Notes: generated by a model not told the origin, from the letters alone. Counted from the first letter of the stretch, positions 1 through 8,107 are shown. The stretch: 37,016 bases of DNA from an uncultured Clostridium sp. (GCA_947178445.1 CAMWYJ010000027.1:1-37016), one strand, 5' to 3'. Translations and numbers: made by a program.

Positions 1-641
1 AATTTAAGAATTGCAGAATCGTTAATTTGTGCAATAAAAGACTGACTCCACTCCAAAGTACTACAAATAGATAGAATCATAAAAAACACCCAAATATATA
101 TAATTCCCTTTAAAGCCCCCAAACATCCACCGCCAATCTTATCAATGAAACGGACAATCGGTAATTTTGTAAAATCACTTAAGTTTCTTGATAACATATA
201 AAAGAACAATCGGGACAAAATCGTTAATATTAAAAATATAGCAGCGTTCAATATAACGACCGCAACTGATTTTGCAATGTAATCATATACTCCACTGGCA
301 TCCAACAGATCATACATTTCTGAATTATTGTTATCCCGTATGTTTGATTTGAGGGATTCCGGCAATGGCAACTCATTAATGACAGCTATCTGAACACCTT
401 TTGATAACCCTTCTCCCATATCAGAATACTCTAATTTTTTTTCGATATAGTCTGCTATTTTTTCATCTATCTCCGTATGTTCTTCTATATAACCACACAA
501 ATGTGGAGCTGCGTATACAGCAATTCCTATACTCGCAATCAAACCTGCAACCGAAAGAATTGACTTGAACAATCCCTTTGCCCAGCTTACTAAGACACAT
601 ACTAAAAATAAGATACCTATTACCACATTAATAGTATTCAT
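1..641 (-). CDS. CvpA family membrane protein (3' end outside the window)
   Basis: An open frame runs from an ATG at 641 (complement) to the window edge without a stop, giving at least 213 residues beginning MNTINVVIGILFLVC. It is preceded by AGAAGG seven bases upstream, inside the last codons of the gene before it; the two genes are only 2 bases apart and probably translationally coupled. I see four hydrophobic segments (about residues 3-20, 25-45, 115-135 and 160-180). A Gly-rich, basic stretch, FIDKIGGGCLGALKG, sits before the last one and is typical of the CvpA/colicin V production family. Members are small inner-membrane proteins linked to envelope homeostasis; the biochemical role is not settled. 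The C-terminus is lost only because the window ends. Confidence 0.8.
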   Translation of the reverse strand, partial: MNTINVVIGILFLVCVLVSWAKGLFKSILSVAGLIASIGIAVYAAPHLCGYIEEHTEIDEKIADYIEKKLEYSDMGEGLSKGVQIAVINELPLPESLKSNIRDNNNSEMYDLLDASGVYDYIAKSVAVVILNAAIFLILTILSRLFFYMLSRNLSDFTKLPIVRFIDKIGGGCLGALKGIIYIWVFFMILSICSTLEWSQSFIAQINDSAILK

Positions 642-643
642 TT

Positions 644-1969
644 TTATTCCTTCTCGCTTTTGTGTGTAAGACGGATTACTTCTGAGCCATTATCATATAG
701 CACAATATACCGTCTTCCATATCCTGTCGGAATCATATCTACAACATTTTTCTTAAATGCACAGGAAAATTTTAATTTCCCCTTGACCGTATATATACGG
801 CATTCTGAACCACCCGTAAATACAATCTCTTCCGAAGTCATTCTTACATTGTCATAATCAAAATCAATCATTTTTGTCATAACCTTTTTGCCGCTCGTAT
901 TATATAACTCTAATACATAGGGAGCCTCTTTTTCCTCCTCTTTTTCTTTCTTCTCATTCGGAATCACTACACCTATGTATTCTGAACTGTACACCACTGA
1001 CTGCACTTCCCCATCAAACGTAATCCGCGCTTTCTCACTTGACTTTTCACGCATGGAATAAACAATAAACTGGGTATCCCCAAATGCACATATTGTATTA
1101 TTATCAAGAAATTCAACCTTCGGAACAATCGTATCCTCCATCTGATAACCTCCAACTAAGCGGTCAGCGTTTTCGTTTTGCCCAACCTCACCAAAGTTAT
1201 ATGCCGCCAGACCATTTTTCGCAGAGGTACCATCTAAATAAAGATAAGTAGAAAATAACTTTACACCGTTATCGGATAAGTCAATATCCATCGGATATCC
1301 ACTCTTATCCAGTGTCGTCTGAATCTCTGAAATCAAATCTCCATTTTTATCATAGATACTGATATAGTTTTCATTTTCACTTTCCAAAATAACTGCAAAT
1401 ACTCCCTGGGATGCAACTGCAATATCACAAATCTTATACGGCATCGTGGTGCTGCTGACTTTACCTGCCGTATTAAAAATGTATACGTCATTTCCATTTA
1501 AGTCCGCAATTGCCACATACTCACCAGACACATCTGCCGCCGGCATCTTCATTGCATAGGTTTCATTCCAAACAGCCTTGTCCTTTTCATCTACATAAGT
1601 AGCACCATCCTTGCTATATTTAAGCAATGACTTCTGGTATGGAATATAATCTACCATAGCAGCATTTTTCACACTGGTTTCCTCTACAACTTCATAATCG
1701 TTATAGTTTGATGCTGTAACAAATAAGAAAATGACAACTACCGCAATTACAAACAATACAGCCATAAGAACCATGCCTTTGGGTTCCACAGACTTCATTA
1801 AAGCTGCATCCTCCTCACTTTCTGCAAAGCCGTCATAAGAATCTTCTGAAGCTTCATTTTCTGCATCCTCAAATCCTGACTTTTCATTTTCCCTTTTCGC
1901 AATCTGCTGAAATGGAAATTTTTTCACATTACTTTTAGGACGATTTTGTCCCTGTTCATCCTTTTTCAT
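644..1969 (-). CDS. Membrane-anchored beta-propeller-like protein, DUF5711-type
   Basis: About 441 residues. The N-terminal 60 or so are charged and acidic and probably cytoplasmic. One membrane helix follows near residues 66-86 (GMVLMAVLFVIAVVVIFLFV). The rest is a long extracytoplasmic region of short repeated beta motifs (for example VSGEYVAIADLNGNDVYIF, VYSSEYIGVVIP) that resembles a WD40/PQQ-like propeller. From memory this matches DUF5711 proteins, which occur beside CvpA in Lachnospiraceae as here. I chose the ATG at 1969, which has AAAGG nine bases upstream; an in-frame TTG at 1987 would add six residues but lacks a clear ribosome site. The function is unknown; the anchored propeller suggests a binding or scaffold role at the cell surface (inference). 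Confidence 0.7.
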   Translation of the reverse strand: MKKDEQGQNRPKSNVKKFPFQQIAKRENEKSGFEDAENEASEDSYDGFAESEEDAALMKSVEPKGMVLMAVLFVIAVVVIFLFVTASNYNDYEVVEETSVKNAAMVDYIPYQKSLLKYSKDGATYVDEKDKAVWNETYAMKMPAADVSGEYVAIADLNGNDVYIFNTAGKVSSTTMPYKICDIAVASQGVFAVILESENENYISIYDKNGDLISEIQTTLDKSGYPMDIDLSDNGVKLFSTYLYLDGTSAKNGLAAYNFGEVGQNENADRLVGGYQMEDTIVPKVEFLDNNTICAFGDTQFIVYSMREKSSEKARITFDGEVQSVVYSSEYIGVVIPNEKKEKEEEKEAPYVLELYNTSGKKVMTKMIDFDYDNVRMTSEEIVFTGGSECRIYTVKGKLKFSCAFKKNVVDMIPTGYGRRYIVLYDNGSEVIRLTHKSEKE

Positions 1970-2168
1970 CGTAATCAACCTTTTCAAAATATAATTTTAT
2001 CCGGTATCCGTACCAGGTTCATACGTTTCATGGCTGCCCCTGCAAATACACGTCAGCATATATATGACAGCACTTTACACGAATAGTATACTATAATTTT
2101 GAAAAAGGTACTATACTCTTTTCCATATTTTTTCATTTCCATCAAAAAATATCATATCAGCTCGCCCA

Positions 2169-3290
2169 TCATTTGACTGTGGGAATCACAATACGGTCAC
2201 CCTCACGGATATCATCTGCCTCTCCAAGCTCATTTGCCTCCATAAGCTCTGCCACGTAACCCACTGAATTATACATTTTAAAGCTTATAGATGACAGCGT
2301 GTCACCATTTTGAACCGTGTAGTACTGAGGCAGGTTTACAGATGTGACCGTTGTTTTGGGCATATCTTTTTGTGTTTCCTTTTCTGTGTTCTCTGTTTGC
2401 ACCTCCACCAAAAGATTTTCATCATCCGTCTTTTCTGCCAATACAGTTTTTTCCCCGTCATCCGTTGCGATTATCCCGCGCATTTCCAACTGATTCATCA
2501 ACTTCCCCAACATTTGATAATTGCTGAACACTCCAATTCCCAAAGCCAGAACCGAAATTGCAAGAGCAGTACATGCACCCGACAAGCGCTTATTCATCCG
2601 CTCAATCCGGGCATTCTTCTTTCGTTCTTCCATAATCTTCTTATAATTTCTTAGAACAGCCTCATCTTTTTGTTCCACCGGGTTTTCTTCTTCCATACAT
2701 TCCTGTCTGTTTGCAATCATGAAGCTTTGCATTGCCTCATTTCTGGCGTAATAAATATAATACCCACTTTGCCGCCGCAATCCCTCCTGTTCCATCATAT
2801 AAAATGCTTCTTCTCCCTCAAGCTCGTCCATTATAAACAACACTTTCTCAAACCCTGCGAAATTATCCATATGCAATTTCACAATCATGTCATTTACCTC
2901 GGTGGAAAATCCCATACGGGACAGGAACCAACCGACAACCTCTAAATCAGGAAAGTATTCCTTTACCTCCTGGTAGATATAGCTCCATGTCTCTCCGTCA
3001 AAGCTGTCCTCCTGCAAATCTAATTCCAGATTCTGCGCCGGCAGGGCTCCACTTACAAAAACAATACTACTCTCTTCACCCTTCACACATTCTCCCACAA
3101 GAATTGCCCCTCGTGCAAAGGTAGAATTTGGATTCGCCAATTGTTTCAAATATGTCATTACATAATCTTCAATGTATATTCTGCGGTTTCCATCCGGCAT
3201 TCCAATCTGTCTTATATTTTTGGGCAAACGAATACCTGAAAACACATTATCCTCTGTCTGTTCATCCTTGTCATACACAATTTCAATCAT
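2169..3290 (-). CDS. Degenerate MPN/JAMM-like domain + membrane helix + C-terminal LysM
   Basis: 373 residues in three parts. Residues about 35-190 read like an MPN (JAB1/JAMM) fold: GAILVGE, then DLEVVGWFLSRMGFS where an active JAMM enzyme has VVGWYHSHPGxG, then a VLFIMDE strand and GYYIYYARNEAM. Both zinc-binding histidines of HxH are replaced (Leu and Arg), so it is unlikely to be an active metalloprotease. A hydrophobic segment lies near residues 238-258. An acidic linker leads to a LysM domain at the C-terminus (YYTVQNGDTLSSISFKMY ... DRIVIPTVK), which binds peptidoglycan. Topology is therefore MPN-like domain in the cytoplasm and LysM outside (inference). AAAGGAA precedes the ATG. LysM is certain; the MPN reading rests on motif alignment by eye. 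Confidence 0.75.
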   Translation of the reverse strand: MIEIVYDKDEQTEDNVFSGIRLPKNIRQIGMPDGNRRIYIEDYVMTYLKQLANPNSTFARGAILVGECVKGEESSIVFVSGALPAQNLELDLQEDSFDGETWSYIYQEVKEYFPDLEVVGWFLSRMGFSTEVNDMIVKLHMDNFAGFEKVLFIMDELEGEEAFYMMEQEGLRRQSGYYIYYARNEAMQSFMIANRQECMEEENPVEQKDEAVLRNYKKIMEERKKNARIERMNKRLSGACTALAISVLALGIGVFSNYQMLGKLMNQLEMRGIIATDDGEKTVLAEKTDDENLLVEVQTENTEKETQKDMPKTTVTSVNLPQYYTVQNGDTLSSISFKMYNSVGYVAELMEANELGEADDIREGDRIVIPTVK

Positions 3291-3542
3291 GGCACATTTC
3301 CTTTCCGTAGCTTTACAACTATCCGTAACATACCACCCTGTACATGCTTATCATGTCTAATCGTGTAATGTATTTACTAAAAATGCCCGCAATTTATTCT
3401 TTTTTTCTTTTAAAACAAAAAAAATCCGACATTCTTACATAGAACTATAAATATTCGTTCATTAAAAATTTGTTTGTTTAGAACATGCTCAAAATGTTTA
3501 TACTCTTCATACAATAATTTACGAGGCAAAAGGAGGCAGGAC

Positions 3543-4100
3543 ATGACACCTCATTACTATAACGCATTTGAAAACGGATCTGATTTAAAACTTAACGAGG
3601 AAATGACACTTATGCTGAAGGAATGTAATCAAAAAGAAAGCCGAATCGTTATTCTCTGTATTGGAACAGACCGGGCAACCGGAGACTGCTTAGGTCCTCT
3701 TGTTGGCGATTACCTAAAATCCATGGTGCCAGATCTCCCTGTATTTGGCACACTATCCCACCCTGTCCATGCTCTAAACTTAGAAGAAACTATTTCTGAA
3801 ATATATGAGACATATGAAAATCCATTCATTATTGCAGTGGATGCCTCCCTTGGCGTACCAGAGCACATCGGTTATGCAACCCTTAATGCCTCACCCCTTA
3901 TTCCCGGCAAAGGTGTAAACAAAAAATTGCCTGCAATAGGGAATCTCTCTATTACAGGCATTGTAAATGTTGCTGGTTTTCCAAATTCAGTTTTATTGCA
4001 AAGCACCCGGCTTCATACAGTTGTCACACTGGCAAATTGTATCGGCAGCGCACTATATTATACTTTACAGGCACAAATACCGGTTTCCCCTAATGTATGA
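3543..4100 (+). CDS. yyaC: Spore protein YyaC (DUF1256 family, germination-protease fold)
   Basis: 185 residues. The conserved core is IVILCIGTDRATGDCLGPLV, followed by VFGTLSHPVHALNL, IIAVDASLG and a Gly-rich GKGVNKKLPAIGNLSITGIV. This is the YyaC/DUF1256 signature, a family related in fold to the germination protease GPR and confined largely to endospore formers. The length fits the family. I start at the ATG at 3543, which has AGGAGG six bases upstream; an in-frame TTG at 3474 has no ribosome site. The gene stands alone on the plus strand between two minus-strand genes. Its precise role in spores is not established. It is the best single sign in the window that the host sporulates. Confidence 0.88.
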   Translation: MTPHYYNAFENGSDLKLNEEMTLMLKECNQKESRIVILCIGTDRATGDCLGPLVGDYLKSMVPDLPVFGTLSHPVHALNLEETISEIYETYENPFIIAVDASLGVPEHIGYATLNASPLIPGKGVNKKLPAIGNLSITGIVNVAGFPNSVLLQSTRLHTVVTLANCIGSALYYTLQAQIPVSPNV

Positions 4101-4137
4101 TGAAAACACATCTCCACTCACATAAATACCATTGGCA

Positions 4138-5253
4138 TTACCGGCTGGCACCCCTATATGCTGCAATAGACTCTGAAACCGTATCTGCAGTTCCATCCTC
4201 CATCAGGGAAATCAAATCTGCAACCTTGGATGGTGTGCAAAATTCCTTCCCTAAAACGGCACCATAATTATTCATAATCGCAAGATCGGAATTCTTAATA
4301 TCATCCTCCAGTAATGCAATCTGTTTTTCTAACTCTTCCACATTTTCCTGCATTTCCTCTAACTGTGGAAGGCGACGGTCATTCACCTCATTGGTCAGCA
4401 CCTGCTTCGTTTCATTCTCGAACTGTGTCATCGCCTGTTGCTTCTCTTCGCTAATCTGATTAAGCTCCTGCTCTAACTCCTCAAGCTTGTCATCATATTT
4501 ATCAAGACCATAGATACTTTCATCTTTATCCTTATTAATCTTGTTCCGGATTGCCCTCATCTGCCGCTTATTCGCAGCCACCTTGTCAATAATACAACGC
4601 CCCTCCAAAAGAGTATCATAGTGCCTAAGCTTAATAGCATTGAGCATCACAATATAAATAAGGCATAGGACAAGCAGCGTGATAGCTACCGTCAGTGTAC
4701 AAAGCAAAGTAATCTGCTTACTCTCTTTATAAAATACATGAATGGATAAGAAATACATAAGTGCCGGTAATCCCACATATATTACAAGAATCGTTACAAT
4801 CAATGTCAGCACTTCACTTAGCCGCTTTGGCATAAACATCGAATAATAAAAACTCGAACGACAAAAACCTGGTACATGCTGGGCTTTAAAAAGAGTTCTC
4901 ATCTCAACCTGAAGCTGACGGTTTTCCTCCGTTAAGTCTGCGGTTTCCAGCTCTACACGCTCGTCCACACGCTTTGACTTCGCCTTATCCCTCTTTACTT
5001 TGACACTCCGGGTTTTACTCTTGTTCGCATCAATCTGATCATCATAAGCCTTTTCAATCTCACCTTTACGTTTCCGGATCGTCTGTGCAATCTCATCCTG
5101 AATGGACTTTTCCTCTGATGCAATTGCTTTCTTCAAATTCTTTTCCTGGTTGTTATATTCTATTAGTTCTTTCTTTAACTGCTCTACAGCCTCTAAATCA
5201 GTCTGAACCTGATAAAGATAATTAACATCTTCATTAAATACATTATCTTGCAT
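4138..5253 (-). CDS. Coiled-coil protein with two central membrane helices, unrecognised
   Basis: 371 residues. The first 130 or so are a highly charged coiled coil rich in Lys, Glu and Gln (KGEIEKAYDDQIDANKSK). Two hydrophobic segments follow (VLTLIVTILVIYVGLPALMY and LLCTLTVAITLLVLCLIYIV) with a short loop between them. A second long coiled coil comes next (LEELEQELNQISEEKQQ), then a short globular tail. Both coiled coils should lie on the same side, probably the cytoplasm (inference). The ATG at 5253 has AGAGAGG seven bases upstream; an in-frame TTG at 5280 is less likely. It has its own promoter (5324-5352) with a palindrome just downstream. I do not recognise a named family; a structural or membrane-organising role is possible but not shown. 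Confidence 0.7.
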   Translation of the reverse strand: MQDNVFNEDVNYLYQVQTDLEAVEQLKKELIEYNNQEKNLKKAIASEEKSIQDEIAQTIRKRKGEIEKAYDDQIDANKSKTRSVKVKRDKAKSKRVDERVELETADLTEENRQLQVEMRTLFKAQHVPGFCRSSFYYSMFMPKRLSEVLTLIVTILVIYVGLPALMYFLSIHVFYKESKQITLLCTLTVAITLLVLCLIYIVMLNAIKLRHYDTLLEGRCIIDKVAANKRQMRAIRNKINKDKDESIYGLDKYDDKLEELEQELNQISEEKQQAMTQFENETKQVLTNEVNDRRLPQLEEMQENVEELEKQIALLEDDIKNSDLAIMNNYGAVLGKEFCTPSKVADLISLMEDGTADTVSESIAAYRGASR

Positions 5254-5285
5254 AATTAGGCCTCTCTTTCGCACGGTCAAAAGTC

Positions 5286-5309
5286 TTTAAGATTTCCTGA
5301 AATCTTAAA
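5286..5309. repeat. Inverted repeat at the 5' end of the coiled-coil gene's transcript
   Basis: Arms TTTAAGATTTC and GAAATCTTAAA (11 bp, perfect) are separated by CT. The repeat starts 33 bp upstream of the ATG at 5253 and falls about +8 to +31 relative to the predicted start site of the minus-strand promoter at 5324-5352. It could be a repressor operator or a leader hairpin. A terminator is less likely because no T-tract directly follows on the minus strand. Confidence 0.55.
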
Positions 5310-5323
5310 AACCTTCCTTTCTT

Positions 5324-5352
5324 ATTCTAACAAACCTACTTTACAAATACAA
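5324..5352 (-). promoter_or_regulatory. Vegetative (sigma-A type) promoter for the coiled-coil membrane protein
   Basis: On the minus strand, TTGTAT (5352-5347) and TAGAAT (5329-5324) are separated by 17 bp. Each box differs from consensus at one or two bases. Predicted start near 5317. Confidence 0.6.
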
Positions 5353-5417
5353 CCATTTTCGACATTCTCATAACATTCTATCATTCATTTTTTAATATTT
5401 TTTTTATAAATGAAGCA

Positions 5418-5446
5418 TTGTTTTCAGGTACGTTTTATTATATACT
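5418..5446 (+). promoter_or_regulatory. Vegetative (sigma-A type) promoter for the CBS-domain gene
   Basis: TTGTTT (5418-5423) and TATACT (5441-5446) with a 17-bp spacer. Predicted start near 5453, about 22 bases ahead of the ribosome-binding site AGGAGGTGA at 5475-5483. Confidence 0.6.
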
Positions 5447-5479
5447 ATAGGTAATTAAGTTCGTGTTTATGAATAGGAG

Positions 5480-5887
5480 GTGACAATAATCAATATACTA
5501 TTTTTCTTAACTCCAAAGGCTGAGGTTGCCTTCTTGGAAAATGACTTTTCACTACGACAGACACTTGAAAAAATGGAACATTACCACTATGCCGCCATTC
5601 CCATTTTGGACAACAATGGTGGATATATAGGTACATTGACAGAAGGAGATATCCTTTGGTATTGCCGCCATAATGATATGGTTGGACTCAAGTGGCCGGA
5701 ACACCTTTACCTTAAAGATATCCCTCGCAGAAATGATTATGCAACCGTCAATGCCAGTTCCAATATGGAGGATTTACTTTCAAAAGCATTGCAACAGAAT
5801 TTTGTACCTGTTGTGGATGACTGTGACAAATTCATTGGTATTATCCGAAGAAGTGATATCATTCAATACTATTATGACCGGATGTAG
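5480..5887 (+). CDS. Small protein with two CBS domains, ambiguous (possibly non-AUG) start
   Basis: About 133-135 residues that consist almost entirely of a CBS pair. The first motif is SLRQTLEKMEHYHYAAIPILDNNGGYIGTLTEGDIL and the second runs from DLLSKALQQNFVPVVDD to FIGIIRRSDII. CBS pairs bind adenine nucleotides and act as regulatory modules; no effector domain is attached. The start is unusual. The frame is closed upstream by TAG at 5474, and no ATG exists near the N-terminus. The only standard start, GTG at 5480, overlaps the perfect Shine-Dalgarno AGGAGGTGA (5475-5483) and so cannot be served by it. ATA at 5486 or ATC at 5489 lie at proper spacing. From memory, relatives begin MNILFFLTPK, which would make ATC the start. 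The GTG coordinate is given as the conventional choice. Confidence 0.85.
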   Translation: MTIINILFFLTPKAEVAFLENDFSLRQTLEKMEHYHYAAIPILDNNGGYIGTLTEGDILWYCRHNDMVGLKWPEHLYLKDIPRRNDYATVNASSNMEDLLSKALQQNFVPVVDDCDKFIGIIRRSDIIQYYYDRM

Positions 5888-5908
5888 GAAAGGAATATCC
5901 CTTTCAAA

Positions 5909-5945
5909 ACAAAAGGAAACCATTATAAATATGGTTTCCTTTTGT
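5909..5945. terminator. Bidirectional terminator between the CBS gene and the HD-GYP-like gene
   Basis: A perfect 15-bp stem (ACAAAAGGAAACCAT with ATGGTTTCCTTTTGT) has a 7-base loop. The arms end in T-rich sequence on both strands. It lies between two convergent genes that end at 5887 and 5987, so it can serve both. Confidence 0.8.
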
Positions 5946-5986
5946 CTTATCCATAAGCATAAAAAAGATGCCCTTATACATTCTTT

Positions 5987-7069
5987 CTACATATATTCCT
6001 TCAACCGCTCCGGATCTACCTTTATACGATTATCCATCGTCTTCATAATATCTCTAATCTGAATCCTTTCGAATTCCTCGTCCATATCCAGGTTATATAT
6101 CTGGTTTGTATTAAATCCCAATACAATCGGACGCAGCATATCTTTCTCATTCTCATTAATCACAAGACCTTTCTCGGAATTCGTAAGTTCCACACAGACT
6201 CCCGGATACAAAATCAGGATACTATCCGTTAAGTGCTTTACAGTCTCAGGATCATAAAGGTTTTCATCACTCATAAGCATCCTTACAGCCTCAATCTCAC
6301 TGTGAGGATCTAAATCTAACTGCATGGCAGTATATTCATCATAAGCATTTGCTACCAGCAAAATCTTCACCGATTCAGACATCTGTGCCGGGGCACTTTC
6401 CGGCAGATACAAAAACTGGCAAAGCTGCATCAAAGTACTCTTCACTCCTGCCGGCACCTTGAATGCATTGGAAATCTTCTCTATTCCACTGATTACAGCT
6501 TTTGCAATGGTTGTCTGCTCCTCTGGCTCTAATTCTTCCATTTTTCCACGCAGCTTTGGTTGCAGTGAAAGCTTTCCTAAATCATGCAGCAGTGCCGCAA
6601 CCACAACCTCTGTCTTTTCCATAATTCCAAAACCCGCACGGTTTGCAAGCAACGCTGCCAGGATTGCCACATTAAGGGAATGCTTATACACATAATCCTC
6701 CGGACTTCTCAGATTTTGGTTAAAATGAATCTTGTGATATAAATCACCAAAACGGCGCACCAGTTCATCTGTCTGTCCCATTAAGTTTTCCGGTTTTTTC
6801 CCTTTCATAATATTATCCAAGTCTTCTTTCAAACTGAACACTGCCATCGTCTGGAATCTCTCGAATTCAATTTCTTCCTCACTCATTGGAGGCAGCGGCT
6901 CTGCCGGCTCTAAAATATAAAGACCAATAAGTCCAAAGTTCTTCACACTTTCAATTCCCTGTCTTGTAATCTTATCATCACGACCGTATAAAAGAACCCC
7001 TTTTTTGTTATAAATCGGCTTTGCAAGACGCATGCCAACCTTTAAGTCATCTGATTTAACGTATATCAA
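5987..7069 (-). CDS. HD-GYP-like protein with an eroded GYP half
   Basis: 360 residues. An N-terminal domain (LKVGMRLAKPIYNKKGVLLYGRD) is of the kind that precedes HD-GYP domains. The HD part shows YKHSLNVAILAALLA and then VVVAALLHDLGKLSLQP, so the first His and the HD metal ligands are present. Farther on, the expected HHxRxDGxGYP loop is absent; in its place is FKVPAGVKSTLMQLCQFLYL. A late VANAYDEYTAM corresponds to the usual ADxxDALT. HD-GYP enzymes hydrolyse cyclic di-GMP; this copy may be inactive or have another substrate. The start is TTG at 7069, supported by AAGGAGG eight bases upstream, with no nearer ATG. It may be cotranscribed with the gene upstream, 73 bp away. Confidence 0.8.
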   Translation of the reverse strand: MIYVKSDDLKVGMRLAKPIYNKKGVLLYGRDDKITRQGIESVKNFGLIGLYILEPAEPLPPMSEEEIEFERFQTMAVFSLKEDLDNIMKGKKPENLMGQTDELVRRFGDLYHKIHFNQNLRSPEDYVYKHSLNVAILAALLANRAGFGIMEKTEVVVAALLHDLGKLSLQPKLRGKMEELEPEEQTTIAKAVISGIEKISNAFKVPAGVKSTLMQLCQFLYLPESAPAQMSESVKILLVANAYDEYTAMQLDLDPHSEIEAVRMLMSDENLYDPETVKHLTDSILILYPGVCVELTNSEKGLVINENEKDMLRPIVLGFNTNQIYNLDMDEEFERIQIRDIMKTMDNRIKVDPERLKEYM

Positions 7070-7142
7070 ATATATACCCTCCTTATATTGTGTTTTTACA
7101 GCTTTATGTCATCTCTGTACTGCCATCCAAACAGTTACATTC

Positions 7143-8072
7143 TCACTTGTTATTGTAACATTCTAATCGGTAAATAGCAACGAAAGAAATATCTTTTTTA
7201 TCACAAAACGCAGGATTTTGAAAATATAAGTCCACCGCTAACGGATATGATATCTTTTTCCCGTTCCACTCATAGCAAAGACCGGAAAAGCAAACCGGTT
7301 TCTCTGTTACAGCCTTTCCCGTTACCATTCTCCTGCAAACATTATCACTTTCCTCATATTCTGCCACTGCGTAAGCCCTCTGGAAGCAAATTTTTTTCAT
7401 ATAGGAAAAATTCCATTTTTCCACCAAAAAGAAAACACCGTCATACGCTTTCATTTCAGCATTTTTCAAATCCACGGTTGAGACAACCAAACCGCAATCC
7501 TCAAAGAGCTGAGTCATTATATCTTCATATGCAGCCACATTATTACCAGCCAGCACAATATCCTCATAATAATCCTTTGCAATCCATAAAAGATCCTTTA
7601 TTTCCTGGCTTTTCCAATTTTCACTTTCCAAATAAATCAGCAGCTTTTCTCTTTCTCCCGTCATTTTCCTTAAAGCCAGATGCTCAAAAATATATGTTCC
7701 ATTTAAAAACAATTCATTTTTTCTGGCCAGAAATCCAATATTTTCAATCTGGAGGGCCTGCAGTACACGCTCATCTCCATTAACCGCACAAGAGGATACC
7801 TCGTAGGAGCGGATAGCCCTTTTCAACCTTCTTTTCCAACGTTCAAATTTTCCCGCCTTAAACCTGCTTTCTTCACTCTGCCACGCTTTCGGAATCGCAC
7901 TTTGCACCTCCAACACTTTTATTCCTGCCGCATTATACTCTTTCACACGAATTCTCTTTAATTTATCAGCACTCCATTTTAGGTACAGATAGTCGACTGA
8001 CTTTTTCACTTTTGCCTGCCAAGCTCCTTTCTTATAACCTATTCCACAATGAATTAAAAAAGAACCTTGCAT
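7143..8072 (-). CDS. Hypothetical protein, unrecognised (309 aa)
   Basis: I do not recognise this protein. The N-terminal 100 residues are basic and rich in Lys, Arg and Trp (FERWKRRLKRAIRSYEV). The middle (about 140-220) has an alternating strand-helix pattern: KLLIYLESENWKSQEIKDLL, then YYEDIVLAGNN, then GLVVSTVDLKNAE, then GVFFLVEKW, which suggests a Rossmann-like fold. The C-terminal part contains several Cys and aromatic residues (ICFQRAYAVAEY, PVCFSGLCYEWNG). There is no signal peptide or membrane helix. The ribosome site before the ATG is weak (ATCAAGAAAA). It diverges from truA and precedes the HD-GYP-like gene on the same strand. The frame is long, uninterrupted and free of overlap with other genes, so it is likely real. 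Confidence 0.65.
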   Translation of the reverse strand: MQGSFLIHCGIGYKKGAWQAKVKKSVDYLYLKWSADKLKRIRVKEYNAAGIKVLEVQSAIPKAWQSEESRFKAGKFERWKRRLKRAIRSYEVSSCAVNGDERVLQALQIENIGFLARKNELFLNGTYIFEHLALRKMTGEREKLLIYLESENWKSQEIKDLLWIAKDYYEDIVLAGNNVAAYEDIMTQLFEDCGLVVSTVDLKNAEMKAYDGVFFLVEKWNFSYMKKICFQRAYAVAEYEESDNVCRRMVTGKAVTEKPVCFSGLCYEWNGKKISYPLAVDLYFQNPAFCDKKDISFVAIYRLECYNNK

Positions 8073-8077
8073 TTTTC

Positions 8078-8107
8078 TTGATTTCGAATCTGTTTTGTGT
8101 ATATACT
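8078..8107 (+). promoter_or_regulatory. Candidate promoter for truA
   Basis: TTGATT (8078-8083) and TATACT (8102-8107) with an 18-bp spacer. Predicted start near 8114, about 25 bases ahead of the truA ATG. Confidence 0.5.

Noticed and set aside
5469..5483. Four-codon leader ORF (ATG AAT AGG AGG TGA) before the CBS gene
   Set aside because: It consists of the ribosome site itself and has no ribosome site of its own; probably coincidental, though mentioned under the start-codon finding.
5924..5930. CRISPR or repeat array around the hairpin between the CBS and HD-GYP-like genes
   Set aside because: It is a single inverted repeat without regularly spaced copies; it is a terminator.
7247..7783. 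178-codon plus-strand frame opposite the unrecognised gene
   Set aside because: Its composition is rich in Pro, His and Ser, with no ribosome site, as expected for the shadow of a coding strand; the minus-strand frame is longer and better formed.
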